Assembly (NCBI GenBank): GCA_024760905.1
Contig: CM045733.1
Span: 64,223,501-64,287,500, forward strand
From: Plotosus lineatus
Taxonomy: Eukaryota > Chordata > Actinopteri > Siluriformes > Plotosidae
Reading direction: 5' to 3'
Length of the DNA: 64,000 nucleotides
Below are positions 44,130 through 54,207 of this stretch, in pieces (the first letter of the stretch is position 1; each line of letters begins with the position of its first letter). Under the pieces are notes generated by a model that saw only the letters and a program-made list of their open reading frames with translations, had not been told where the DNA came from and did not search any database. Position numbers and translations under genes: made by a program.

Positions 44130-44280
44130 ATAGTATTATCCCTCTGATTGGATACTGCTAGCTGAGCTCAAGATTTGTGTCCAATGAACTTCCGGCTTTC
44201 ATTCGCCATGCACGGGTTTACTCGTGGAGAGCGCAGAAAGCTTGCAAGCCGAGTCCAACAAAGTCGCCGGTAAGTAAGGC
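44130..44280 (+). promoter_or_regulatory. Possible promoter and first exon with splice donor
   Basis: Over 150 bases there are a reverse CCAAT box (CTGATTGG near 44144), a CCAAT box (GTCCAATG near 44179), an ETS-type ACTTCCGG (near 44188) and a consensus-like donor CCG|GTAAGT near 44268. This spacing resembles compact housekeeping promoters. The downstream exon was not found and single motifs of this kind occur by chance. The position of the motifs is seen; the function is inference. Confidence 0.22.
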
Positions 44281-44650
44281 TAAGCTAGTCTGTGTTTATA
44301 TTTGGTTCACACGGTCACACCCGGTGACAGACCGACATCCCAGAAAACTGTTATTTTAATCAAACAAGCATTTCTGCAATCAGTTTATGTCATGTTTATC
44401 CTTGTTGACAAATCTTACTTTTTGTTCATAACTAAATTCTTAATCCAAGCTAACGTTGTAAACATATTATATACTTTAGATCTATTATAAACGTTTCTAT
44501 TTTTACAATGAAAATATCTATCTTTGAAAGATTTTATAACTGTCCATATTGAACAAGTACTTTCTTGGGTATCTTCATTTAATAAGTCACCATTCGTTTT
44601 TGAAGGAATGAACAATTATAATTAGCGCTAACAACACTTGTTTATAATTA
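44281..44650. other. DNA between the 176-bp repeats, part 2
   Basis: AT-rich, nothing recognised. Confidence 0.4.
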
Positions 44651-44826
44651 CGTATGTATATGGAACATTAGAAATGGCCGAATGTCTTGCAGTGTATATA
44701 TAATATATTGTCATTTGTGGTTTGCATATTGTACTTCTAATACATGCACCAAGTAACTTTCTGTGTTTTTTATGCAATTTTTGATATTTGTTAGATAAAA
44801 TACATATATAACATACTCATTATAGA
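44651..44826 (+). repeat. 176-bp direct repeat, copy 2
   Basis: Second copy, interrupted at its 3' end by the RTE chimera. The last bases are duplicated after the insertion as ATACTCATTATAGA. Confidence 0.9.
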
Positions 44827-45418
44827 ATGCAGCCATGAGGTGGGGGGGGGGGGGCACTAACCAGTGTCTCTCCCCCTCATGCCAGTCCCAAGCCCGGAGA
44901 AATGCAGAAGGTTGTGTCAGGAAGGGCAGCCGACGTAAAACCAATGCCAAACTTTTATGATGCAACTCAGAAGTATTACCCCAAAAAAATGGATTAGAAA
45001 CAGTGGCGCTGAGGAAAAGGCAGGAGGCAGAGCTGGAGGTAGTGGAGATGAAAATGTTGAGGTTCTCTCTGGGAGTAACGAGGATGGATAGGATCAGAAA
45101 TGAGTATATCAGAGGGACAGCCCATGTAAGATGTTTTGGAGACAAAGTCAGAGAGGCTAGATTGAGATGGTTTGGACATGTACAGAGGAGGGATAGTGAG
45201 TATATTGGCAGTAGGATGCTGAGGTTGGAACTACCAGGCAGAAGGCCTCGAGGAAGACCAAAGAAGAGATTTATGGATGTGGTGAAGGAGGACATGAAGG
45301 TCGTTGGAGTCAGAAAAGAAGATGCAGAGGACAGGGTGAGATGGAGGCGGATGATTTGCTGTGGCGACCCCTGAAGGGAGCAGCCGAAAGTAAAAGAAGA
45401 AGAAATAAGAAGAAGAAG
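44827..45418 (+). pseudogene. RTE LINE chimera with TSD
   Basis: The 5' part (44827-44985) holds a G run and 'gtgtcaggaagggcagccga' 'cgtaaaaccaatgccaaac', a module usually found near RTE-derived SINE 3' ends. At about 44990 it switches to the RTE C-terminal domain (LRKRQEAELEVVEMKMLRF, LRWFGHVQRRDSEYIGSRML, GRPKKRFMDVVKEDMKVVG), open from 45003 to 45374, and ends in an (AAG)n tail. The repeat ATACTCATTATAGA at 44813-44826 and 45419-45432 encloses the whole, so the fused unit inserted in one step. Confidence 0.85.
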
Positions 45419-45432
45419 ATACTCATTATAGA

Positions 45433-46070
45433 TTTCAGCACTAACATTTTAACAATCTATATTTAAATGATAATGAACATACAGTATTATTTACTAATTT
45501 TTTTATTTTTATTTTTTTTTTTATTACAGTTATAATTATCAAGTCCTGTAAATTTTATAATAGTTCAGACTAACTGCTTTTAAAGTTGAAATGCTCAAAA
45601 ATGCACCTCTCAGCCTTTCAAATTTCAAAATTTTCTGGGAGTCATGAGACCCCCCCTTGCAGATACCACCTCCTGCACCCTCATCACTCTACGCGCACCT
45701 CGGTCGCTTCACGACCTCGAAAGGCAGCTTCGCGAACATGGTGTACTCGCTTATTTTTTGACCACTACAGCACTGCTGAGGACGGTGGTTTACTTGAGCT
45801 GTTCAGAACTTTTGTTGCTCATTATGAAGAAAGTAGAAAAACTTGTAGACACAAGAATGACATGTCCATGGAACACCCATGAGGTCTGATTTCCAAGACT
45901 TTTATTTTGTCGCATTTATTTTCGCTTCGGATATTCTGTCCAAATTTAAATCATACAGTAAGTGCTCTGGCAGAGGCAATAAATGCTTTTTTTTTTTAAT
46001 TTCATCTAAAGAAGTTCTCTCGGTGTTCTATTTTGATGCCGAAGAATACTACGTCAGCAGTGTCTATCGA
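45433..46070. other. unassigned DNA
   Basis: A 98-codon plus frame at 45586-45882 overlaps another of 81 codons. Neither shows a known domain, and the 'agaccccccctt' phrase suggests old transposon DNA. Confidence 0.4.
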
Positions 46071-46384
46071 TCTGGCCGGTGGCGTAGTGGTTAGGGTGCT
46101 GCGCTCATGATTGGGAGGTTGTGAGTTTAGAATCCCATTGAGACCCTCACTGTGCTCACCCCCCCCCCCCCCCTTCCCGGGCAAGGTCTCAACCACAAGT
46201 GTGCCTCTGTTCACCCAGCAGTATGAATGGGTAACAGTAAAAATATACTGGGAAGGTAAGTTGCGATGGACTAGCGTCCCATCCAGGAGAAGTTGAACTC
46301 CTGGTAGCTTCACGCTACAGAAACCGGGGATACGCACCGGTCCGATGAGCCACTAGGCTCGGGTGTAAAAACCCAACAGACTTT
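46071..46384 (+). mobile_element. SINE type C
   Basis: Head 'ggtggcgtagtggttagggt', B-box-like 'ggttgtgagtttagaatccc', C run near 46160, body 'tgtgcctctgttcacccagc', end 'aaacccaacagactttt'. Full length. Confidence 0.88.
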
Positions 46385-46487
46385 TAGTATCTGTCAAGCT
46401 GTATAGTCTATATAGATCTTTGGTGTAAGCAGTCTGCCTGCTCTCAGAAAATCACTAGACTGTGACTATGCTGGTCATTCTACACGG

Positions 46488-46556
46488 GATGAAGATGAGG
46501 CCTCTTGCAACCCTAATTAGGATTACTGTAAATGGTTCCGAAAATGAATGAATGAA
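46488..46556 (+). mobile_element. SINE tail fragment
   Basis: 'gcaaccctaattaggattac' ... 'gttccgaaaatgaatgaatg'. Only the shared 3' tail of SINE types A and D. Confidence 0.65.
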
Positions 46557-46567
46557 TACATTTCAAT

Positions 46568-46913
46568 TAAGGGCAGTGGTGGCCTAGTGGTATAGGGTGC
46601 TGGCTCGATGATCCTAAGGTTGGGGGTTCAAGCTCCACTCTCAACAAGGGTGTCATTGTCCCCACCCAGTGCAGCTAAGTGGGTTATCAAAGGCCGGCCA
46701 TGTCTCTCACTGTCTATGGAGAGAGGTTCATGTAAAAGAACCATTGCTGACTTTCGACAAGAGTAGCTGCAAAGCCGTCAGCGTGTTTCCACCCTGCGAT
46801 GGCCTGGCGTGCTGTCCATGGTGTACTCTGCCCTCGCCCGGAGTCGGCTGGTATGGGCTACTAGCCTCCACGTGACCCTAATTAGGATTAAGCGGTCACA
46901 GAAAATGAACTGA
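46568..46913 (+). mobile_element. SINE type A, full length with TSD
   Basis: Good reference copy of type A from 'taagggcagtggtggcctag' to 'agcggtcacagaaaatgaac'. Flanked by ATTTCAAT at 46560-46567 and 46914-46921. Confidence 0.9.
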
Positions 46914-47001
46914 ATTTCAATGAATTTTGTGTTCTATGTGATTAATCATAGACGTAAATATGACTGTGTCAGTTATGTATTGTTATGTATTTACATATGG
47001 G

Positions 47002-47113
47002 ACACTGGTGGCCTGGTGGTGGGGTGCAAGATTGCTGAGCCGAAGATCAGAGGATCAAACTTCCCTATCACTGAGCTGTCACTGCCCCCACCCACCCCCC
47101 ACCCCCAAGCACT

Positions 47114-47175
<62 letters not shown>

Positions 47176-47262
47176 TGCTGCTAACTGGGTTATCAAAGAC
47201 TGGCCATGTCTCTCATTGTCTACGGGAAGAATCATGCAAAAGAACCATTGTGGGCCGCTGAA
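47002..47262 (+). mobile_element. SINE type A with internal (CA)n expansion
   Basis: Head 'gggacactggtggcctggtg', C-rich part, then (CA)n at 47113-47172, then body 'taactgggttatcaaagact' to 'aaaagaaccattg'. The 3' third is missing. Confidence 0.78.
47113..47172. repeat. (CA)n microsatellite
   Basis: About 29 CA units grown inside a SINE. Confidence 0.97.
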
Positions 47263-47815
47263 TTGAATATCATTAATAAATCATGAATATTCCTTTCAAG
47301 TCTAATTTAATATGAATCTGTAATATTGTTATCCATCATCTTCAAGGTCGGCATGTAATTGATGGCGATGTATGGATAATAATCCGTTCTCTATATAAAC
47401 TGGTCCTTTTTTCAGTGCGTGTGCTATTTGATGCTTTAGCTACACTGTTGTCTATCTGTACCTGAATTCTCATCCTCTCACCCTTGTTGCCCTCTCCCCA
47501 TCAACCCTGTAACCTAACCCGGCATTTAAAACAAAAAGAGAGACACTCTTCAACAAGCAAAGGGCCTTTATCGTCCTCTAGAGTGGTTTTGGATATCAGC
47601 TTGTTGAGATAGCATCTACTCTCCGCTATTCAGGAGTGTCACAGTCTCTTTTCATTTGATCTTTATTTACACCAGCCATTGTGTGCCAGCAGCCATTTAA
47701 GGGAACGGGCTGTGAATGGATGGAAAGCTGAAGAGAATGCCGCCATCCTGTATTCACTCTCCTTCATTAGAGTGCTGTCCGTTCATAGTGATGAATGAGT
47801 GAAAAAAAAAAAAAG
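47263..47815. other. unique-looking segment, possible conserved non-coding DNA
   Basis: Balanced base composition, no known repeat, homeodomain-like ATTA/TAAT cores near 47267-47300 and 'catttaagggaacgggctgt'. This is only an impression; there is no coding pattern. Confidence 0.2.
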
Positions 47816-48012
47816 AGAGAGAGAGAGAGAGAAAAGAGGGAGAAGGAGAGGAAAGGATAGAAGGGGCTAAAAAGGAGGACCCAGAGAGGCACTGGAAGGT
47901 AAGAGGATGACACACCTCATCGAATACCATTCAAATCAAGACTTGAAGGCAAAGTCAAGCTCTGTTTCCCTCAGACAGAGACAGAGATGGCACAGATCCA
48001 TGTGAAGGAATG

Positions 48013-48015
<3 letters not shown>

Positions 48016-48062
<47 letters not shown>
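48016..48062. repeat. (TG)n microsatellites
   Basis: About 22 TG units here; a second array lies at 48127-48164. Confidence 0.97.
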
Positions 48063-48067
<5 letters not shown>

Positions 48068-48124
48068 CACTACAAATTGCACAGAGTGTGGGAATTTCCC
48101 CTGAGCTGTGATCTGTCAGTCAAA

Positions 48125-48164
<40 letters not shown>

Positions 48165-48167
<3 letters not shown>

Positions 48168-48600
48168 TGCGCATGCGGGTGTGTATGTAAGCTCCCTCCA
48201 TCTAATCTGTCATTCTGCAAAGTTCACTGGTGTGCATGTAATTTGTGATTTTATTAGATATTCTATGGACTGAGGACTCGGGTTTTGATTTTTGAAAATC
48301 AAATGTTATCTTATTGAAATGTCCAATAAATGAAATTCACGATTCTATTGATCTTATCCCTGTCTCAGTTTGCTGTATTAGCAAGACTTACATCATGATG
48401 GCAGATGCGAATGTTTAGGTAAGATCCATATCAAAGATGATGTGATGGTACTTATCCCATTGAAGAGATGAAAGAGTTCATATTTGAATCTGTTAATTAT
48501 GCAATATGGTTGATTATGCAAAACCTGGCATCCATTCCATCGGGTGGCAGATTGTCAAGAGTCTGTCAGGCTTTTTTATGCTCCTTATTCATTTTAATAG

Positions 48601-48601
<1 letters not shown>
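48165..48601. other. unassigned DNA
   Basis: Nothing recognised. Confidence 0.45.
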
Positions 48602-48650
<49 letters not shown>

Positions 48651-48693
48651 ACAACAACAACAACAACTATTATTATTATTAATAATAATAATA

Positions 48694-48776
<83 letters not shown>

Positions 48777-48788
48777 ATAACAACAACA
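48602..48788. repeat. Compound trinucleotide array
   Basis: (ATC)n, (AAC)n, (ATT)n, (AAT)n, (ATT)n, then (ACA)n. The AAT and ATT blocks are complementary and could fold. Confidence 0.95.
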
Positions 48789-49126
48789 GGGCAGTGGTGG
48801 CCCGGTGTTAAGGTGCTGGTTTACTGAACCCAAGGTCAGGGCCCCACTGCCAACCGTTGCTACTGCTGTCCACTCAGTGCTGCTAACTGGGTTATGAAAG
48901 GCCTGTCATGTCTCTCAATGTCTCACTGTCTGTGCTGACTGTAAAAGAACCATTGCTGACTTCCGACAAGAGTAGCCGCATAGCCGTCAACATGTCTCTG
49001 CCCTGTAATGGCCTGGTGAGCCGTCCAGGGTGTAATCTGCCCTTGCCTCGAGTCGGTTGCGATGGGCACCAGCTTCCCCATGACCCTAATTAGGATTAAG
49101 CGGTTCAAAAGAATTAATGAATGAAT
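48789..49126 (+). mobile_element. SINE type A, full length
   Basis: 'gggcagtggtggcccggtgt' to 'aagcggttcaaaagaattaa' plus AATGAATG. The B-box-like part is shortened ('aaggtcagggccccactgcc'). Confidence 0.85.
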
Positions 49127-49266
49127 ATCAATAACAACAAGGAAAATAATAAAGCCATTGTTTTGCAGTGATTGTGAACATTTGCATTTGTTATTAGCAT
49201 TTTTAAATATTCACTGCTTATATATCCAGAACCAGCCACTGAAACCTCAATACCAACAAACTTTAT

Positions 49267-49405
49267 TCATTCATTTTCTGAATCTTTATCATAATTAGGG
49301 TCGCAGGGAGGCTGGCACCCATCTCCGCCGACTCTAAGTGAGGGCAAAGTACACCCTGGACAGCTCACCAGATCCTCTCAGGGTGGAAACATGCTGATAG
49401 AAACC
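49267..49405 (-). mobile_element. SINE type A/D 3' third
   Basis: 'attcattcattttctgaatc' to 'gggtggaaacatgctgatag'. Head absent. Confidence 0.75.
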
Positions 49406-49598
49406 CAATGGCCTACTGTTTACAAACCACACTTAAAGATTTTACTTTTATTTATTGATTTTGTTTGTTATTCATCAGTCAAGTACTCAAAGTAAACGAT
49501 CTCTTATGATGGGACCAAAAGGAGACGGGCAATTTGCTCATTTTTATGCTCCCAGAATGAAGAATCTTTTCCTTTCCATTCTAACTTTGTTTGAAGTA

Positions 49599-49702
<104 letters not shown>

Positions 49703-49887
49703 GGGGCAGTGGTGGCTTCGTGGTTAAGGTGATGGGTTACTGAGCCAAAGATCAGCAGTTCAATCCCCACTATCACCACTGTTGGGCCCCTGAGCAAGGC
49801 CCTTAACCCTCAATTGTTCAATTTTATAAAAAAATCCTGGAAATTGTAAGTTGCTCTGGATAAGAGTGTCTGTCAAATGCTGTCAAC
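49703..49887 (+). mobile_element. SINE type E (A-like head, short tail)
   Basis: Head 'ggggcagtggtggcttcgtg' and B-box-like 'agcagttcaatccccactat', followed by 'gagcaaggcccttaaccctc' and 'aagttgctctggataagagt' 'gtctgtcaaatgctg'. That tail is characteristic of another widespread teleost SINE. No type A body is present. Confidence 0.8.
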
Positions 49888-49899
49888 ATAAAAAATATA

Positions 49900-49930
<31 letters not shown>

Positions 49931-49937
49931 ATTATTT

Positions 49938-50366
49938 CTGGTGCTTTAGACTGAAAGAGTTGTGCTGTAGAAATGGGAGTCTATAGATTTGTTGGAATTT
50001 TTTGAGTTCAGTCATATATTGAAGTTATGCCGAAAGAAAAAATTGTGACTGTACATTCTAGGGAAGCAGAATGACCTTAAAAACATCAAAGTCTTTACAA
50101 AAAAGTCAAGAGGGTCTCGATCTTGAAATTATAGATGCATACGCTTTAGGTTTACGGATAGCATCTGCTCCTTAATTCCGCTTCCCTTCTCCAAGTATTT
50201 GCAGTACATCTTACAATACAAATGGTTCTGTACAGGATAGTTTTGGTTTTCTTTGCATAAATATAGCTATTCTGATTTTTGGTTCTAAATCAAGATCTTG
50301 GAAGTTGCTAAAGTTTCTAACCAGACCTATTTGAGGCTCAGAAACATTACGTGGGAATAAAATAAA
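49938..50366. other. unassigned DNA
   Basis: Nothing recognised. Confidence 0.45.
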
Positions 50367-50380
50367 GTCAGCTGATAACC

Positions 50381-50723
50381 TTCAGTTCATTTTCTGTAAC
50401 CGTTTAATCCTAATTAGGGTCACGGGGAGGCTGGCGCCCATCTCAGTTGACTCCGGGTGAGGGCAGAGTACACCCTGGACAGCTCGCCAGGCCATCGCAG
50501 GTTGGAAACACGCCAACAGTTTTGCAGATACTCTTGTCAAAAGTTAGCAATGGTTCTTTTACGTGAACCTCACGCCATAGACAGTGAGAGACATGGCCGG
50601 CCTTTGATAACCCAGTGAGCTGCACAGGGGACGACACAGTGACAACCTTGTGGAGAGTGGGACTCGAAGCCTCAACCTTTAGATCAGCGATCCAGCGCCC
50701 GATAACACTAGACCACCACTGCC
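50381..50723 (-). mobile_element. SINE type A, full length with TSD
   Basis: Reverse copy from the tail 'ttcagttcattttctgtaac' to the head 'tagaccaccactgcc'. Flanked by GTCAGCTGATAACC (50367-50380) and GTCAGCTGATGACC (50724-50737), differing at one base. Confidence 0.92.
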
Positions 50724-50754
50724 GTCAGCTGATGACCTGAATGGACTTTTTCTT

Positions 50755-50941
50755 CTCTGATGGCACGGATAGAAAATTGGAGCTCGAATAATTAAAGAGT
50801 GTTTCAGGGAGCATGAGGAGCCATTTTCACACATCAACTGGCATACCAGAGTTCTGACCTCAACCCTATTAAAGTCTTTGGGATGTGCTGGAAATGACTT
50901 TATGGAGTAGTTCAATTTTCCGTCATCAATTCAAGATGCTC

Positions 50942-50981
<40 letters not shown>

Positions 50982-51050
50982 CCTAAACCTGGATGGAAAT
51001 AAATGTTGTGATGCTGCCTAAGTTTTTCAAAACACTGGTCTGTAAAATAT
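50755..51050 (+). pseudogene. Tc1-like transposase C-terminal fragment
   Basis: Frames read IIKECFREHEEPFSHINWH, then, after frame shifts, LWDVLEMTLW-like (from 'gggatgtgctggaaatgact') and FPSSIQDAH. This is the end of the DDE catalytic domain of Tc1 transposases, around the last acidic residue (SPDLNPIExLWDVLE). A poly(A) run at 50945-50980 interrupts. 'gatgctgcctaagtttttca' beyond it fits a Tc1 3' end. Confidence 0.65.
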
Positions 51051-51629
51051 CACGGCTGAAGTTTGCCCACGTATATTTGTAGTGTGTATTAAGACATCGG
51101 TCTTAATTATAATGTATGGTGTTGTGAATGAGGACTTTCTGGAAATTAACATTTGTTGAAAAGCTGCACATGGTGGGACCCACCTGCCTTTTTGGATGAC
51201 TCACCGCTATAATCAAGCCAAGAAGAGCCATACCGAGCAAGTAATTACGCCAAAGATGTAATGAATGTGCAATACATCAGATATTTATAATGCAGGTATA
51301 TACACAGTAATCCGCATAGAAAACAGTTATACTTGCAGTATATTACTCATAGTGATATTTCTTAATTGAGTATAAATTTGAATAAGTTTATTTTAAGTAA
51401 AAGATGCAGTAATCTTGAGGATTTTAGTGGGTGGCTCCTTTTGCCGGCGGTACACCCAGAAAATATTTTATAATTCACAAGTTTACTTCACTGAAATGAC
51501 TATATAGTCGTGGTATATATAATGTAATGGCTTTATCTTTATCAGTGAAAGCAATGATATAAGCGTAACGTGAGAAAACACGCAAGATTGTATTCAAAAG
51601 ATTTTTTTTTTTTTTTTTCAAGAGGGAAG
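51051..51629. other. unassigned DNA
   Basis: Nothing recognised. Confidence 0.45.
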
Positions 51630-52200
51630 TGGAAGATGCTGGATTGCCAATTTTATACCCCAATTTCACTGGACTACGGCATGCAAGGATCGTAGCGGAA
51701 AGGTACGGAACGCAGTCCACAGAAGAGCGTCGGCATTTTTACACGGAAAACGGGTGCAAATCCTACGGAAAAGTGGAAATTCTTATACCCCCATTTCACT
51801 GGACTACGGCATGCAAGGATCGTGTAGCGGAAAGGTGTGGAACGCAGTTTACAGAGGAGCTTCGGCAATGTTACATGCAAAATGGGTGAAAATCCTACGG
51901 AAAAGTGGAAATTCTTACACTCTCGGAACGTTCATATCATGTGCGGAACAGATACGGCAAAATATGCGAAAGTGATCGCGCGGAATTTTCAAAATGTTCA
52001 AAAGCACGTTCAATTTTGGCCTGCCGGAAGCATGCGGAAGTGGAGGAAGACTTGAAGAATAACTACGGAATCACACGGAATGACACAGAAGATGAGGGAA
52101 TAATTGTGGAACGTTTGCGGATGACAACATTTTTGCTTCCGTTAGTCTGCTCTCTCATAGCTGTAGTAGGGTCGCACGGTCATCGACGAGCATAGTGCAA
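51630..52200. mobile_element. Possible DNA transposon remnant with tandem duplication
   Basis: A unit of about 132 bp ('atttcactggactacggcat' to 'tacggaaaagtggaaattc') occurs at 51649-51780 and 51782-51913. Downstream 'gaataactacggaatcacac' and many 'cggaa' words give the region an unusual CGGAA-rich vocabulary. Style is reminiscent of PIF/Harbinger-type flanks, but I found no TIR or transposase. Confidence 0.35.
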
Positions 52201-52479
52201 AAAAACAAACGAACAAAAACAACATTTAAAACAAACAAAGAAACAATTTGAATCCGAGAACTCTGCAACGCCGCCGTCCAGGAAGCGCCATCTTGACCAT
52301 TCACTGTTAAATGGCTATCGTCCATGCTGTTGACGTAGATTCGTCCAGCGAAAAGTCCCACCCATGATCCTGGAAACGTCAACAATCACGCTGCTAAATT
52401 TTCAGTTAAAGTTTGCAATTTTTTTATCGGAAAAACTTTTTAGAAGCCGGACTCCCAAACTCTGGTTTGTGTGTATTTT
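52201..52479. other. unassigned DNA with a YY1-like GCCATCTTG
   Basis: 'aagcgccatcttgaccattc' near 52285 matches a YY1-type core. Single motif only. Confidence 0.3.
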
Positions 52480-52592
52480 TGCCCGGTGATGGTCGTGCAA
52501 GCTGTTCAGGGTGTACCCCGACTTTACCCAGAGTCAGCTAAGATAGGCTCCACTCTTACCACAACCTTAGGATTAAGCAGTTCAGAAAATGG
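52480..52592 (+). mobile_element. SINE 3' third
   Basis: 'cccggtgatggtcgtgcaag' to 'aagcagttcagaaaatgg'. Head absent. Confidence 0.7.
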
Positions 52593-52821
52593 TAATTGCT
52601 GTGTCCTGTAATAACAAAGAATTCCCATAGAGGGCGCTACTACTATTACTACTAATACCACTACTGCTACTTAAGACGATGATGATACCGCTGCTACTGC
52701 TGTGCAGATTAATAAATAAACTAATAAATGAGTACCTTTATTCTTAAACAAAGCCTCCTCAGTCTTAATAGAACACAGTGATGATGTCAAATAATGATGA
52801 AAGTTTTTCAGCTTGTGCAAC

Positions 52822-52896
52822 ATGGTGGTGGAGCAGTGGTGAGCACTTCTACCTCAAACCAAGAAGGTTCTGGGTTTGAGCCCTGGGTGATCTAAT
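52822..52896 (+). mobile_element. SINE type D head fragment
   Basis: 'catggtggtggagcagtggt' and 'aagaaggttctgggtttgag'. Body missing. Confidence 0.6.
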
Positions 52897-53037
52897 TTAA
52901 AACTTTGTGTAATTTTAATCTATATGTCTCTAATGTGCAAAAATTACATTTTAATTTTAGACCATTTCTAATTCAATTTAGAGTGAAGATTTCTTTATTT
53001 GTAATTTTATGCTGCACCTAAGAACAAAATTGTGTTT

Positions 53038-53040
<3 letters not shown>

Positions 53041-53100
<60 letters not shown>
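53041..53100. repeat. (CA)n microsatellite
   Basis: About 30 CA units. Confidence 0.97.
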
Positions 53101-53101
<1 letters not shown>

Positions 53102-53506
53102 GGTCATAAATTCAGGTCAAAAATCCAATCAATTAACAAAGTTAATCAAAAAAAGCACTAATAAAAAGCAAGATAAAGCCAATATAAAATAAAATTAAAT
53201 AATATGTAGTTTAATAAGAATAGTTGTTTTAAAGGACCAGCCTCTTATATGCAGTTAATGCTCTTCATTCATAGATCAGAAGATTCTGTGGAACAGAAAC
53301 TGTTGAACTGTAAAGTAGTTTGATTTGAGCTGACAGTTACATTTTGTTGATTTTGATTTGGTTTTTTTTTTATATAGAGATTTATTTGGTCTTGTGATGG
53401 ATTGGCAAACTGCCCATACATAGCTGCAACCCCATGACACAGCAGGATAAAGTGGTTCATCAAATTAATTAGGGAATTACTATTATATTCTTATTCTTAT
53501 TCTGAT
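53101..53506. other. unassigned AT-rich DNA
   Basis: 'cttgtgatggattggcaaac' near 53390 to 53465 may be a worn SINE tail. Confidence 0.35.
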
Positions 53507-53515
53507 TCTTCTTCT

Positions 53516-53548
<33 letters not shown>

Positions 53549-53556
53549 CTTCTTAT
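53507..53556. repeat. (TTC)n microsatellite
   Basis: TTC units with a few CTC changes, directly before a SINE. Confidence 0.92.
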
Positions 53557-53566
53557 TATTATTGAA

Positions 53567-53906
53567 GGGGTAGTGGTGGCCCTGTGATAAGGTGCTGGAT
53601 TGCTGATGCTAAGGTTGGGGGGGTTCAAGCCCCACTCTCAATGATTCTCACGGCTTCTTACCCAGTGCAGCTAACTGGGTTATCAAAGGCTATATCACTG
53701 TCTATGGTGAGAGGTTCATGTAAAAGAACCATTGCTGACTTTTGGCAAGAGTAGCCTGCATAGCCGACAGCATGTTGCTGCCCTGCGATGGCCTGGCGAG
53801 CTGTCCAGGGTGTACTCCGCCCTCTCCCAGAGTCAGCTGAGATGGGCACCAGCCTCCTCGCTACCCTAATTAGGATCCTAATTAGGATTAAGTGGTTCAA
53901 AAAAGG
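53567..53906 (+). mobile_element. SINE type A, full length
   Basis: 'ggggtagtggtggccctgtg' to 'aagtggttcaaaaaagg'. The tail phrase 'ctaattaggat' is duplicated. Confidence 0.87.
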
Positions 53907-53931
53907 TATTAATTAATGTATCATTATTCAT

Positions 53932-54039
53932 TCATTCATTTTGTTAACCATTTAATCCTAATTAGTGTCACAGTGAGGCTGACGCTCATCTCAGCCGACT
54001 CTGGGCGATTGCAGGGTACAACCTGGCTGTTCACAGGGC
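53932..54039 (-). mobile_element. SINE 3' third fragment
   Basis: 'attcattcattttgttaacc' to 'cctggctgttcacagggc'. Joined to the ATT array. Confidence 0.7.
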
Positions 54040-54100
54040 TATCATCATTATTATTATTATTGTTATAATAATAATTATAATAATAATAATAATAATAATA

Positions 54101-54159
<59 letters not shown>

Positions 54160-54166
54160 GTATTAA

Positions 54167-54205
<39 letters not shown>
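54040..54205. repeat. (ATT)n/(AAT)n array
   Basis: ATT, AAT and ATT blocks with one 'acgt' break. Confidence 0.95.

Positions 54206-54207
<2 letters not shown>

Noticed and set aside
45586..45882. 98-codon plus-strand frame as an exon
   Set aside because: An acceptor-like 'attacag' lies upstream, but two overlapping frames compete, no domain is seen and the 'agaccccccctt' wording suggests transposon DNA.
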